Positions 1 through 9,198 are shown, numbered from the stretch's first letter. The stretch: DNA of 64,000 nucleotides from Bradyrhizobium sp. B097 (GCF_038957035.1 NZ_CP152412.1:2848501-2912500); one strand, 5' to 3'. Notes: generated from the letters alone by a model not told the origin. Translations and numbers: made by a program.

Positions 1-461
1 GAAGCCGAACAGGCTGAAGGTGACGGCGGTCAGCACCAGGAAGGTCATCATCCACACCGGATGCTGGATATGTAGAGGCACGAAAAGTCCGGCGGTGGCC
101 AGGATGATCAGGCCGAGGACGATCGACTTGGTGGCGGCGGCGCCGACATAACCGATGACGATCTCGAGATAGGAGATCGGCGCCGACAGGATCTCGTAGA
201 TCGTGCCGACGAATTTCGGGAAGTAGATGCCGAACGAGGCGTTCGAGATGCTCTGGGTCAGCACCGACAGCATCACGAGCCCCGGTACGATGAAGGTGCC
301 GTAGCTGACGCCCTCGACCTCGGTGATGCGCGAGCCGATCGCGGCGCCGAACACCACGAAATACAGCGAGGTCGAGACCACGGGCGAGACGATGCTCTGC
401 AGCAGCGTGCGCCAGGTGCGCGCCATTTCGAACAGATAGATCGCCCGGATTGCGCGGTAGT

Positions 462-465
<4 letters not shown>
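1..465 (-). CDS. ABC-2 type transporter permease (C-terminus beyond window)
   Basis: Membrane component of an ABC exporter. The frame opens with [16 protein letters not shown] at 465 and stays open to base 1, so about 155 N-terminal residues are visible and the rest lies outside. Hydrophobic stretches alternate with short polar loops, and the segment around residues 28-45 plus a long amphipathic stretch ending in [18 protein letters not shown] residues is typical of ABC-2 permeases. Its start codon overlaps the stop of the upstream ATPase gene by 4 bases (ATGA), so the two are translationally coupled and form one transporter. The substrate cannot be read from the sequence; the family includes drug, polysaccharide and Nod-factor (NodJ-like) exporters. 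Confidence 0.85.
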
Positions 466-1385
<920 letters not shown>

Positions 1386-1506
1386 GGAGGATCGGCAGCG
1401 TGAGGGAAGGGCGCGCGCGGATTGGGGCCCGGGCGGGGGCGTGATGTGGGTTCAGCCCAGATAGGAACGCATATTCCGTTCTGCAATCACCCGCCGGGGC
1501 AGAAAT

Positions 1507-1797
1507 TTATTCCGCAGCGTGCGCTCTGACGGGCAGTTCGACCAATGCGACCATGTAGGACTTCAAGTCGTCGGCGACCTCCGGGTCGGCCTTCAGTTCG
1601 GTCAATGTCCTGGGACGAGGCAATTGATGTCCGTCGTGCCTCAGGCCTTCGGCGTAAAGCTCCAGCGCCTCGGGAGCATTGCGCAGCGCCTCGTCGATAT
1701 CATTCCCAGCCGACGTGCAGCCGGGCAGATCCGGAAACCAGACGCCCACGGCGTAATCCGGTCCGGCATCCTCAATGATGGCGACGTAGTGGGTCAT
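1507..1797 (-). CDS. HicB-like antitoxin, no HicA partner
   Basis: The 96-residue protein starts MTHYVAIIED and has the HicB partial RNase-H-like fold signature: VGVWFPDLPGC followed by a helix rich in EAL (IDEALRNAPEALELYAEGL) and a PRPRTL-type segment. HicB proteins neutralise the HicA mRNA interferase and repress their own operon. A longer in-frame start at 1968 exists, but that extension runs into a palindromic intergenic repeat (1856-1980), so I place the start at 1797. No HicA-like frame (about 60 residues with the GSHH motif) is found on either side, so this is an orphan. The C-terminus lacks a clear added DNA-binding domain. Confidence 0.75.
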   Translation of the reverse strand: MTHYVAIIEDAGPDYAVGVWFPDLPGCTSAGNDIDEALRNAPEALELYAEGLRHDGHQLPRPRTLTELKADPEVADDLKSYMVALVELPVRAHAAE

Positions 1798-1855
1798 GCT
1801 GGCCCTTTGCCTTGACTTGACAAACGGTGGAACCAATCCAGCCACGTACTCGGTG

Positions 1856-1980
1856 CACCTCTCCCGCTTGCGGTGGAGGTCGGATCGCATCGAAGATGCG
1901 ATCCGGGTGGGGGCTTTCTCCGCGATACGACTCGTGGGGAGAGCCCCCACCCTAACCCTCCCCCGCAAGCGGGAGAGGGG
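1856..1980. repeat. Palindromic intergenic repeat, family A copy 1
   Basis: About 125 bp bounded by CTCTCCCGCTTGCGG and its complement CCGCAAGCGGGAGAG, with two internal inverted repeats (GGATCGCATC...GATGCGATCC and GGGTGGGGGCT...AGCCCCCACCC). A second copy at 6392-6515 is nearly identical in the opposite orientation. No coding potential is supported here. It separates the HicB-like gene from the OmpA-like gene. Confidence 0.9.
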
Positions 1981-2029
1981 ACGCAGTTCCGGCGCCCGCG
2001 CTACTCAATCCAATCCCATCATACTCGAT

Positions 2030-2722
2030 CTAATGCCGCTTCGCCGGTTTCGCCGGTTTCTTGGCGGCCGCCGCGGGGGCGGGGTGCGCGGGCGGTGCGA
2101 TATCGGCGACCTTGGCGACCAGCATGATCTGCACCTGATTGTTGACCGGTGCATTGGGGCGGGCGGGGTCGAGCAATTGCTCTTCGCCGAGCCCGACCGA
2201 TTGCAGGCGCTTCGCCGTGATCTTGAAGGTGTTGACCAGGATGTCGCGGATGGCGTCGGCGCGCCGCTGGCTCAGCAGCACGTTGTTCTCGCGCCGTCCG
2301 GTCGATTCGATGTGACCGACGATCAGGAACGTGTACGGCAGCAGCGAAGAGTGCGTCAGCGCATCGGCGATGCGCCCGACGGACTGGTAGGAATCCGGCA
2401 GCACGATCGGCGTATCGACGTCGAACTGGATGTCGGCATTGAATGTCGGCAGGTTGGTCAGGTCGGGGGCGATCGGCGGGCGCTTTTGCGGCGGCGGCTC
2501 GTTCTTCGATCGCGACCGCGATCGCTCGAGCACTTGCTGGCGCAATGCGGGGACGTCGATCGTTGCGTCCGTCTCGTAGTGATTCAGCTTGGCGATGACG
2601 TCGTCGCGCGTGATGGCGGTCTGCGCCTGTGCAGGGGCGAGCGGCATCGCCAGCAAGACCAGCGTGCCGAGCACGGCCAAAAGGTCAAGTTCGCGCAAGC
2701 CTCGCGTCTTCAGGCGCATCAT
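2030..2722 (-). CDS. OmpA-family periplasmic/outer-membrane protein
   Basis: A 230-residue secreted protein. Residues 1-34 form a signal peptide with a hydrophobic core (LLAVLGTLVLLAMPLAPAQA) and an Ala-x-Ala cleavage site. The second half is an OmpA-like peptidoglycan-binding domain: FLIVGHIESTGRRENN, then LLSQRRADAIRDIL and RLQSVGLGEE, ending in NNQVQIML. The C-terminal tail is Ala/Pro/Lys-rich. It overlaps the upstream Cys-rich gene by 4 bases (ATGA), suggesting coupled translation and perhaps a joint envelope role. The exact function is not readable; peptidoglycan anchoring is the family's usual role. Confidence 0.85.
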   Translation of the reverse strand: MMRLKTRGLRELDLLAVLGTLVLLAMPLAPAQAQTAITRDDVIAKLNHYETDATIDVPALRQQVLERSRSRSKNEPPPQKRPPIAPDLTNLPTFNADIQFDVDTPIVLPDSYQSVGRIADALTHSSLLPYTFLIVGHIESTGRRENNVLLSQRRADAIRDILVNTFKITAKRLQSVGLGEEQLLDPARPNAPVNNQVQIMLVAKVADIAPPAHPAPAAAAKKPAKPAKRH

Positions 2723-3132
2723 TGATACCCCGCGTCATTGATCGCCTGGGCGCAATTGCGGCTGAGGCCCTTGGCGCCGACGAGGCAGGGCACCGATTTG
2801 CTGGTCTCCTTGGTCGAGCCGCCGCAGACCTTGACGATCTCGCGGGTGCATACGTTGGCAACGGTCACGCGCGCCGCGATCCGCTTCTGGATCGCATCGA
2901 GGGTGGAGAAGTAGCTCTCCTTGCACTGCGGCGAGATCACGTCGCGGTTGCGCGACAGGCACTCCTTGAGGCGGGTGGAGTCGAGGTTGACGCCGCGGCA
3001 ATTGGCGGTGATGTCGGCGCCGCAGGCCTTGGCGAGCTGCGCTGCGGAATCGCCAAAGCTGATCGTCTCCGCGACCGCCAGCGACGGCGCAGTGAGCGCG
3101 ATGACAAAAAGGAAAAACCCACCCCGGACCAT
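2719..3132 (-). CDS. Secreted Cys-rich protein with two GLG1-like repeats
   Basis: A 137-residue protein with a signal peptide ending SLAVA (about residue 21). The mature part contains eight cysteines in two sets of four with similar spacing, starting at KAC/ANC/KEC/PQC and NVC/KVC/VPC/RNC. This resembles the cysteine-rich GLG1-type repeat found in many rhizobial secreted proteins, and disulfides in the periplasm are likely. It is the first gene of a two-gene unit with the OmpA-like gene, overlapping it by 4 bases. No enzymatic motif is visible and its function is not known to me. Confidence 0.75.
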   Translation of the reverse strand: MVRGGFFLFVIALTAPSLAVAETISFGDSAAQLAKACGADITANCRGVNLDSTRLKECLSRNRDVISPQCKESYFSTLDAIQKRIAARVTVANVCTREIVKVCGGSTKETSKSVPCLVGAKGLSRNCAQAINDAGYQ

Positions 3133-3182
3133 GGGGCCATCTCAACCCGTGAAATCAGTGATGGTCAAGGGCTACGAACAGG

Positions 3183-3246
3183 GAAGGCCGCCAAGGCAGG
3201 TCGCGAAGGAAGGCCGCCAAGCAAGGCCGCCAAGCAAGGCCGCGAT
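3183..3246. repeat. Short degenerate tandem repeat
   Basis: Three to four imperfect copies of a roughly 12-base unit (AAGGCCGCCAAG) lie in the short gap between the Cys-rich gene and the 3' end of the helicase gene. Unit number could vary by slippage. No hairpin with a T-run is seen, so I do not call a terminator. Confidence 0.6.
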
Positions 3247-3247
3247 G

Positions 3248-5866
3248 TCACGCCCGCTCCACAAAGCTGTCGACGACCTTCTTCTCGCCGGCCTTTTCGA
3301 AGGCGATGGTCAACTTGTTGCCGTCGATCTTCACCACATGGCCGTAGCCGAATTTCTGGTGAAACACCCGGTCATCAAGCGAAAATTCCGACGTCGTGCC
3401 CGTGGACTTCGCCACCAGCTCGCCCTCGATCACCATGGGGCCGCGCTTGGTGCGGCTGAAGCTGTCGGACGAAAAGGACGACTGCCGCTCCTCGAAGCCG
3501 CCGCCGCCGCTGCGTCCCCCGCCGCCGCGGTTGCGGTTGGCCTGGGCGCGCTGCCAGCCCGGGGTCGAATAGCTCGAGCCGAATGATTCGAGGTTGTCGA
3601 AGCGCGAGGCGCCATAGCCGCCGCTGCCGCCCCAGCCCGATCCGCCCTTGGATTCGGTGATCTCGACATTGTGCGCCGGCAGCTCGTCGAGGAAGCGCGA
3701 GGGGATCGTGGTCGACCAGGTGCCATGGATGCGGCGGTTGGTCGCGAAATAGATTTTGGCGCGGCGGCGGGCGCGGGTCAGCCCGACATGGGCGAGGCGG
3801 CGCTCCTCCTCGAGCCCGGCGCGGCCCTGTTCGTCGAGCGTGCGCTGGCTTGGGAACAGGCCTTCCTCCCAGCCCGGCAGGAACACGTTGTCGAACTCGA
3901 GGCCCTTGGCCGAATGCAGCGTCATCAGCGACACGGCTTCGTCGCCGGCCTCGCCGTCGCGGTCCATCACCAGCGAGATATGTTCGAGAAACCCTTGCAG
4001 GTTCTCGAATTCCTCCATCGAACGCACCAGCTCCTTGAGGTTGTCGAGCCGGCCCGCGGCGTCCGCCGAGCGGTCCTTCTGCCACATCTCGGTGTAGCCG
4101 CTCTCGTCGAGCACGATCTCGGCGAGCTCGGTATGCGAGGTGACCTCGCGCTGGGCGCGCCAACGGTCGAACTGCATCACGAGATCGCGCAACGAGCCGC
4201 GCGCCTTCGGCTTCAGCTCGTCGGTCTCGACCACGGCGCGCGCCGCCTCGAACAGCGGAATGCGGCGCTTGCGGGCATGGTCGTGCAGCAGCTGCACGGT
4301 GGCATCGCCGAGCCCCCGTTTGGGCACGTTGACGATGCGCTCGAAGGCGAGATCGTCGGCCGGCGAATTGATGGTGCGCAAGTACGCCAGCGCATCGCGG
4401 ATTTCGGCGCGCTCGTAGAATCTAGGGCCACCGATCACGCGGTAGGGCAGGCCGAGCGTCACGAAGCGATCTTCGAACTCGCGCATCTGGAACGAGGCAC
4501 GGACCAGGATGGCGACGTCGTTGAGGTTTTCGCCGGTGCGCTGCAGCTCCTCGAGCTCCTCGCCGATCGCGCGCGCTTCCTCTTCCGAATCCCAGGAGCC
4601 GGTGACGGTGACCTTCTCGCCGTCGACATCCTCGGTGCGCAGCGTCTTGCCGAGCCGGCCTTCATTGTGCGCGATCAGATGCGAGGCCGCGGCCAGGATG
4701 TGGCCGGTGGAGCGGTAATTGCGCTCGAGGCGGATCACCTTGGCGCCGGGAAAATCGTGGTCGAAGCGCAGGATGTTGTCGACCTCGGCGCCGCGCCAGC
4801 CATAGATCGACTGGTCGTCGTCGCCGACACAGCAGATGTTTTTCAGTGGCTGTTGAGCGGTGACGTTTTCCCCGTCATTCCCGGGCGCACCGCCAGGTGC
4901 GAACTCGGAATCCAGAGGTGAGCCCTCTTCTCCTCGAGATTCTCCGGTGCGCAATTGCGCACCAGAGTTCGCATCTTCGATGCGCCCCGGAGTGACGGGA
5001 GCGTCGAGGCGCCCCGGAATCACATCGGAAAGAGGTCGCCCCGGCCGCGACGGCGCCTGCGACAGCAGGCGCAGCCACAGATACTGCGCCACGTTGGTGT
5101 CTTGGTACTCGTCGACCAGGATGAACTTGAAGCGGTTCTGGTACTGCCGGAGTACGTCGGGATTTTCGCGGAACAGCCTGATGTTCTCGAGCAGCAGGTC
5201 GCCGAAGTCGGCGGCGTTGAGGATCTTCAGCCGCTCCTGATAGGTCGCGTAGATCTTGCCGCCCTTGCCGTTGCCGAACGAGGCGGCCTCGCCCGCCGGC
5301 ACCTGCGACGGCGACAGCCCGCGGTTCTTCCAGCTGTCGATCAGGCCGGCCAGCATCCGCGCCGGCCAGCGCTTGTCGTCGATGTTCTCGGCCTGCAGCA
5401 ACTGCTTCAGCAGCCGCACCTGGTCGTCGACGTCGAGCACCGTGAAGTTGGATTTGAGCTGCACCAGCTCGGCATGGATGCGCAGGATACGGCCGCCGAT
5501 CGAGTGGAAAGTGCCGAGCCACGGCATGCCCTCGACCGCCTGGCCGAGCATCTGGCCGAGCCGCAGCTTCATCTCGCGCGCCGCCTTGTTGGTGAAGGTC
5601 ACCGACAGGATCTCTTGCGGCCGCGCGCGGCCCTGGCTCAGGATATGTGCGATGCGCGTGGTCAGCACGCGGGTCTTGCCGGTGCCGGCGCCGGCGAGCA
5701 CCAGCACCGGGCCGTCGAGCGTCTCGACCGCCTCGCGCTGCTCCGGATTGAGGCCGTTGAGATATTGCGGAGCGCCCGCCGCCGCCCGCGCACGCGCGGC
5801 GATGCCGCCAGCCACCGGCTGGTGCTCGGGAACGCCGTGATGGGGCAGTTTGCTCGGCTCGGTCAT
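3248..5866 (-). CDS. uvrD: UvrD/PcrA-type superfamily 1 DNA helicase
   Basis: ATP-dependent 3'-5' DNA helicase of repair and replication restart. From the start MTEPSK at 5866 the protein is 872 residues. Motif I AGAGTGKT is at 58-65, motif II DEYQDTN at about 252-258, motif III GDDDQSIYGWRGA at about 347-359 and motif VI VGLTRAR in the last third. A Gly/Arg/Ser-rich linker follows, then a C-terminal module (KFGYGHVVKIDGNKLTIAFE) as in PcrA/UvrD. An upstream in-frame ATG at 6013 gives 49 extra unconserved residues and is rejected. Unusually, about 55 residues between motifs II and III (about 277-335) are encoded by a palindromic intergenic repeat kept in frame. uvrD and pcrA naming are interchangeable here. 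Confidence 0.93.
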   Translation of the reverse strand: MTEPSKLPHHGVPEHQPVAGGIAARARAAAGAPQYLNGLNPEQREAVETLDGPVLVLAGAGTGKTRVLTTRIAHILSQGRARPQEILSVTFTNKAAREMKLRLGQMLGQAVEGMPWLGTFHSIGGRILRIHAELVQLKSNFTVLDVDDQVRLLKQLLQAENIDDKRWPARMLAGLIDSWKNRGLSPSQVPAGEAASFGNGKGGKIYATYQERLKILNAADFGDLLLENIRLFRENPDVLRQYQNRFKFILVDEYQDTNVAQYLWLRLLSQAPSRPGRPLSDVIPGRLDAPVTPGRIEDANSGAQLRTGESRGEEGSPLDSEFAPGGAPGNDGENVTAQQPLKNICCVGDDDQSIYGWRGAEVDNILRFDHDFPGAKVIRLERNYRSTGHILAAASHLIAHNEGRLGKTLRTEDVDGEKVTVTGSWDSEEEARAIGEELEELQRTGENLNDVAILVRASFQMREFEDRFVTLGLPYRVIGGPRFYERAEIRDALAYLRTINSPADDLAFERIVNVPKRGLGDATVQLLHDHARKRRIPLFEAARAVVETDELKPKARGSLRDLVMQFDRWRAQREVTSHTELAEIVLDESGYTEMWQKDRSADAAGRLDNLKELVRSMEEFENLQGFLEHISLVMDRDGEAGDEAVSLMTLHSAKGLEFDNVFLPGWEEGLFPSQRTLDEQGRAGLEEERRLAHVGLTRARRRAKIYFATNRRIHGTWSTTIPSRFLDELPAHNVEITESKGGSGWGGSGGYGASRFDNLESFGSSYSTPGWQRAQANRNRGGGGRSGGGGFEERQSSFSSDSFSRTKRGPMVIEGELVAKSTGTTSEFSLDDRVFHQKFGYGHVVKIDGNKLTIAFEKAGEKKVVDSFVERA
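4872..4998. repeat. Palindromic repeat inside the helicase coding sequence
   Basis: The ends CCGTCATTCC (4872-4881) and GGAGTGACGG (4989-4998) are inverted. Internal features are an 18-bp perfect palindrome GGTGCGCAATTGCGCACC (4946-4963) and the AATCCAGAG / CTCGAGATTCTCCGG parts typical of Bradyrhizobium intergenic repeats. A second copy of the right-end motif (GCGCCCCGGAATCAC) follows at about 5010-5024, so the foreign segment may extend to about 5026. It lies in frame in the helicase gene and adds no stop codon. Confidence 0.8.
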
Positions 5867-6171
5867 TGGCGAATCGTCTCGGCCCCACGATGGCACCGTG
5901 GGACGGTGAAGGGGAGCCTTCTTAACAGGGATTGAAGGCCATATAGGGCCTGACCGGCCGTTTTGACAGGCTTTATCGCGGCCGCTTGGAACGGTTTTGG
6001 CAGCAGTGCACAACCGGCCCGGTTCCTGAAATCGGCGAAAATTTCCCGGTTTTGCGGTCAGGAACCAGCGCTTCCCCGCAGGATTGTTTCAACACATGCG
6101 GCGTCGGCTAAGCGCCCGCGCCAAGAATCGAACAAGGAATCGAACAAGGACACGAAGCGAGAGGTTTGATC
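5867..6171. other. Divergent intergenic region with an inverted repeat
   Basis: This 305-base gap separates the helicase gene (leftward) from the DUF1328 gene (rightward) and must hold both promoters. An inverted repeat with 9-base arms GGTTCCTGA (6021-6029) and TCAGGAACC (6058-6066) encloses a 28-base loop. I see no convincing sigma-70 or ECF promoter pair and no gene. Confidence 0.5.
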
Positions 6172-6345
6172 ATGTTGAGCTGGGTCGTCACATTCCTGGT
6201 CGTCGCCCTGATCGCGGGCATTTTGGGCTTCGGCGGCATCGCCGGCGCCTCGATCGAAATCGCCAAGGCGATCTTCTTCATCGCCATCATCCTGTTCCTG
6301 GTGTCGGCGGTGGTCGGATTAGCGCGTGGTAGGACGCGGGTCTAG
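6172..6345 (+). CDS. DUF1328 (YtjA/UPF0391) small membrane protein
   Basis: A 57-residue protein starting MLSWVVTFLVVALIAG, with two hydrophobic segments (about 4-24 and 31-52) separated by the conserved GFGGIAGASIEIAK stretch and ending in a basic tail RGRTRV. Length and motif match the DUF1328 family, small inner-membrane proteins often associated with stress responses in rhizobia. The gene stands alone. A palindromic repeat begins 47 bases downstream. Molecular function is unknown. Confidence 0.88.
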   Translation: MLSWVVTFLVVALIAGILGFGGIAGASIEIAKAIFFIAIILFLVSAVVGLARGRTRV

Positions 6346-6391
6346 CTCGCGATGACGTCGGGTCTAGTCGTGGCGGCATCGGAACTGCATT

Positions 6392-6515
6392 CCCTCTCCC
6401 GCTTGCGGGGGAGGGCTAGGGTGGGGGCTCTCTCCACGAGTCGCTTCGCGGAGAGAGCCCCCACCCGGATCGCATCTAACGATGCGATCCGACCTCCCCG
6501 CAAGCGGGAGAGGTG
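6392..6515. repeat. Palindromic intergenic repeat, family A copy 2 (inverted)
   Basis: Reverse complement of the 1856-1980 element with only scattered differences. It is bounded by CCCTCTCCCGCTTGCGG and CCGCAAGCGGGAGAGG and carries the same internal palindromes. The two copies flank the OmpA/Cys-rich/UvrD/DUF1328 segment in opposite orientation. Confidence 0.9.
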
Positions 6516-6575
6516 CAGCGAGTCGGCCGCTGGACCGATTGAATCGAATGCCGTCGCGCTCTGGCGCAGCAGTGA

Positions 6576-7091
6576 CTACTTCGATGGCATCGCCACGTTG
6601 CGGCCGATGCCCTCGGGCCGCGCCACGCCCGCATAGCTATCCACGATCTTCTGAGCGCGGGCGCGAATGTCAGGTGGGAATGGCGCCACCTTGCGCGCCT
6701 CCATGTCGATGTGCAGCGTGAGGTTCTCCGAGGTCGCGGAAAGCCAGCCCTCAGTGGCGTGGCGCAGCTCCTCGAACGTGTGCAGCCGTTTCTCGTCGGC
6801 GCCGAGCAGGAAGACCTGGACCTGCACGGGATCGCCGAGATGAATTTCCCGCAAGTACCGGACGTGGCATTCGGCGGTGAAGGTCGAGCACTGCCGCTCC
6901 TTCATGTAGGCCGGCCCGATGCCGAGCTGCAGCCACATCTCGTCGATGGCGCGGTCGAACATCACATTGTAATAGGCCATGTTGAGATGGCCGTTATAGT
7001 CGATCCATTGCGGCTCGATCTGCATCACGGAAGATTTGAACGGGGCGGCCGGTAGTGGCATCTCGCTCGTGGCAGTCACTGAAGTCATCAT
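6576..7091 (-). CDS. Hot-dog fold thioesterase family protein
   Basis: A 171-residue cytoplasmic protein. The 4HBT-type signature DYNGHLNMAYYNVMFDRAIDE is visible near residues 31-50, where the Asp/Asn-Gly-His motif positions the substrate thioester. It is followed by the usual beta strands (ECHVRYLREIHLGDPVQVQVFLLG, HTFEEL) and SENLTLHIDM. These enzymes hydrolyse acyl-CoA thioesters; the DYNGHLN form resembles the thioesterase domain of carnitine/betainyl-CoA systems, but no carnitine genes are adjacent. It is divergent from the FAD oxidase gene. Two consecutive ATGs exist at 7091 and 7088. Confidence 0.82.
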   Translation of the reverse strand: MMTSVTATSEMPLPAAPFKSSVMQIEPQWIDYNGHLNMAYYNVMFDRAIDEMWLQLGIGPAYMKERQCSTFTAECHVRYLREIHLGDPVQVQVFLLGADEKRLHTFEELRHATEGWLSATSENLTLHIDMEARKVAPFPPDIRARAQKIVDSYAGVARPEGIGRNVAMPSK

Positions 7092-7221
7092 CCGTCCCCG
7101 GTTCGTTGGCGTTCGAGCATGAACTTTTCTGTGACTCCGGCGTCCACTTTTTCAAGCCAGGCTCTCTTGACCCCTTATACAAGCTTTGCCACGGTCGGCT
7201 AAAGCCGGGAGGAAATTCGAC

Positions 7222-8646
7222 GTGGCGACAACGATTTCGAGCAATCTGACGCGACCTGAGCCGCAGGCCCTGAAGCGCGCGATCGACGCGCTGGCGGCGC
7301 GGTTCGGCAACCGGCTCGTGACGTCGCAGGCGGTGCGCGAGCAGCACGCCCATACCACCACATGGCTGCCGACCCAGCCGCCCGATGCGGTGGTGATGGC
7401 GCAGGAAACCGCCGACATCCAGGACGTGGTGCGGATCTGCGCCGCCAATCGCGTGCCCGTCATCGCCTTCGGCACCGGAACCTCGCTCGAGGGGCAGGTC
7501 AACGCGCCGGCGGGCGGCGTCTGCATCGACCTGCGCGACATGAACAAGGTGCTCGAGGTGCACGCCGAGGACCTCGACTGCGTGATCCAGCCCGGTGTGA
7601 CCCGCAAGGCGCTGAACGAGCATCTGCGCGACCAGGGGCTGTTCTTCCCGATCGATCCCGGCGCCGATGCCTCGCTCGGCGGCATGACCTCGACCCGCGC
7701 CTCCGGCACCAACGCGGTGCGCTACGGCACCATGCGCGAGAACGTGCTGGCGCTGAAGGTGGTGCGCGGCGACGGCGAGATCATCACGACCGGCACGCGC
7801 GCCAAGAAGTCGTCGGCCGGTTACGACCTGACGCATCTGTTCATCGGCGCCGAGGGTACGCTCGGCATCATCTCCGAACTGACCATCCGCCTGCGCGGCA
7901 TCCCCGACACGATCGCGGCCGCCGCCTGTTCGTTCGAGACCGTGCGCGGCGCCTGCCAGGCCACCATCCTCGCGATTCAGACCGGCATTCCGGTTGCGCG
8001 GATCGAGCTGCTCAATGCCGAGCAGGTGAAGGCCTGCAACAACTATTCAAAACTGTCGCTGCCGGAGACGCCGCTGCTGCTGCTGGAATTCCACGGCAGC
8101 GAGGTCGAGGTCGCCGAGCAGTCGAAGAATTTCCGCGACATCGCCGCCGAGTGCGGCGGCGGTGACTTTACCTGGACCACCAAGCCGGAGGACCGCACCA
8201 AGCTGTGGCAGGCCCGGCACGATGCCTATTGGTCGGTCAAGGCGATTCGTCCCGGCGACAGCATCGGCGTCGTCGCAACCGACGTCTGCGTGCCGATCTC
8301 GCGGCTTGCCGACTGCGTCACCGAGACCGAGGACGATCTGAAGCGGCTCAACCTGCTGTCGCCGATCGTCGGCCATGTCGGTGACGGCAATTTCCACTGC
8401 TCGCTGGTCTGCGACGTCAACAACAAGGACGAGATGGCGCGCGGCGAGGAGTTCATGCATCGGCTGGTCGAACGGGCGCAGGCCATGGGCGGCACCTGCA
8501 CCGGCGAGCACGGCATCGGCCAGGGCAAGCAGAAATATCTGAAGGCCGAGCTCGGCCCGGAGGCGCTCGACGCGATGCGGGCGCTGAAGCAGGCGCTCGA
8601 TCCGCAGAATATCTTCAATCCCGGCAAGATCGTTCCTGCCGTATAA
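7222..8646 (+). CDS. GlcD/Dld-type FAD-binding oxidase (D-lactate/glycolate dehydrogenase-like)
   Basis: A 474-residue flavoprotein of the FAD_binding_4 / FAD-oxidase_C family that oxidises 2-hydroxy acids. The FAD-binding PP-loop region reads FGTGTSLEGQ, followed by DPGADASLGGM and the GTMRENVLALKVV segment. The C-terminal domain has GHVGDGNFH, supplying metal-binding histidines, and GEHGIGQGK. I chose GTG at 7222 because a strong ribosome binding site GGGAGG lies at 7208-7213; upstream starts fall before it. It probably feeds electrons to cytochrome c or quinones as D-lactate dehydrogenase (cytochrome). The exact substrate is uncertain. Confidence 0.9.
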   Translation: MATTISSNLTRPEPQALKRAIDALAARFGNRLVTSQAVREQHAHTTTWLPTQPPDAVVMAQETADIQDVVRICAANRVPVIAFGTGTSLEGQVNAPAGGVCIDLRDMNKVLEVHAEDLDCVIQPGVTRKALNEHLRDQGLFFPIDPGADASLGGMTSTRASGTNAVRYGTMRENVLALKVVRGDGEIITTGTRAKKSSAGYDLTHLFIGAEGTLGIISELTIRLRGIPDTIAAAACSFETVRGACQATILAIQTGIPVARIELLNAEQVKACNNYSKLSLPETPLLLLEFHGSEVEVAEQSKNFRDIAAECGGGDFTWTTKPEDRTKLWQARHDAYWSVKAIRPGDSIGVVATDVCVPISRLADCVTETEDDLKRLNLLSPIVGHVGDGNFHCSLVCDVNNKDEMARGEEFMHRLVERAQAMGGTCTGEHGIGQGKQKYLKAELGPEALDAMRALKQALDPQNIFNPGKIVPAV

Positions 8647-8678
8647 CCAACCGGATCTTCCGTCCACGGGACGTTGCG

Positions 8679-9071
8679 ATGTGGTTGTTCAATAAGGCCA
8701 AGCGGAAGGATATCTGGGACGATCCCGTCGCGCAGCCGCTCGGCGACATCGAGGCTGCGCAGCGGATCCGTGCGATCTGCCGCGATGCCGCCGGCTGTGC
8801 CGAGGCGGTCGGCGCGCCCGACAAGCGCTCGCAGAAGAAGCAGCAGATCGAGCGCGATCGCTACGAGCGTGCCGCCAAGGTCGCGATGGAGACCGCGATG
8901 AAGATCTCCGACGAGCTGGTGCGGGATTCCGCTGTGCGCGAGATCGTCGGCCTGTGCATGAAGGCCAACAACATCAAGACGGGTCGGGCGCTGTTCCGCG
9001 CCATCCACGCCGGCTCGATCAAGGCCGAGGTGCTGAAGGAGCATCCGACGCTTGAGGATGAGCAGGCTTGA
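8679..9071 (+). CDS. Conserved hypothetical protein
   Basis: A 130-residue, highly charged soluble protein starting MWLFNKAKRKDIWDD. It is predicted mostly helical with a long Lys/Arg/Glu-rich helix (KRSQKKQQIERDRYERAAKVAMETAMKI) and no signal peptide or transmembrane segment. It begins 32 bases after the FAD oxidase stop and may share its transcript. I do not recognise a functional domain. Codon use matches its neighbours, so it is likely a real gene. Confidence 0.7.
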   Translation: MWLFNKAKRKDIWDDPVAQPLGDIEAAQRIRAICRDAAGCAEAVGAPDKRSQKKQQIERDRYERAAKVAMETAMKISDELVRDSAVREIVGLCMKANNIKTGRALFRAIHAGSIKAEVLKEHPTLEDEQA

Positions 9072-9089
9072 GTTGGAGGCGAGTCCCAG

Positions 9090-9175
9090 TAGCCCGGATG
9101 GAGCGAAGCGAAATCCGGGACCGGTCTTCAACGTGCGAGAGAATCCCGGATTACGCTTCGCTTCATCCGGGCTAC
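9090..9175. repeat. Palindromic intergenic repeat, family B copy 1
   Basis: Inverted arms GTAGCCCGGATGGAGCGAAG and its near complement CTTCGCTTCATCCGGGCTAC enclose AATCCGGGA/TCCCGGATT. A second copy is at 56651-56736. It lies between convergent genes. Confidence 0.9.
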
Positions 9176-9198
9176 GCAGCGACTGATTTCACCAATCC

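Noticed and set aside
1798..1860. Remnant of hicA upstream of the HicB-like gene
   Set aside because: The short frame there has no resemblance to the HicA GSHH motif or its C-terminus.
6061..6089. GGAAC...TTGTTT before DUF1328 as a general-stress (EcfG) promoter
   Set aside because: The distance between the boxes is about 19 bases and the -10 lacks CGTT; not a convincing match.
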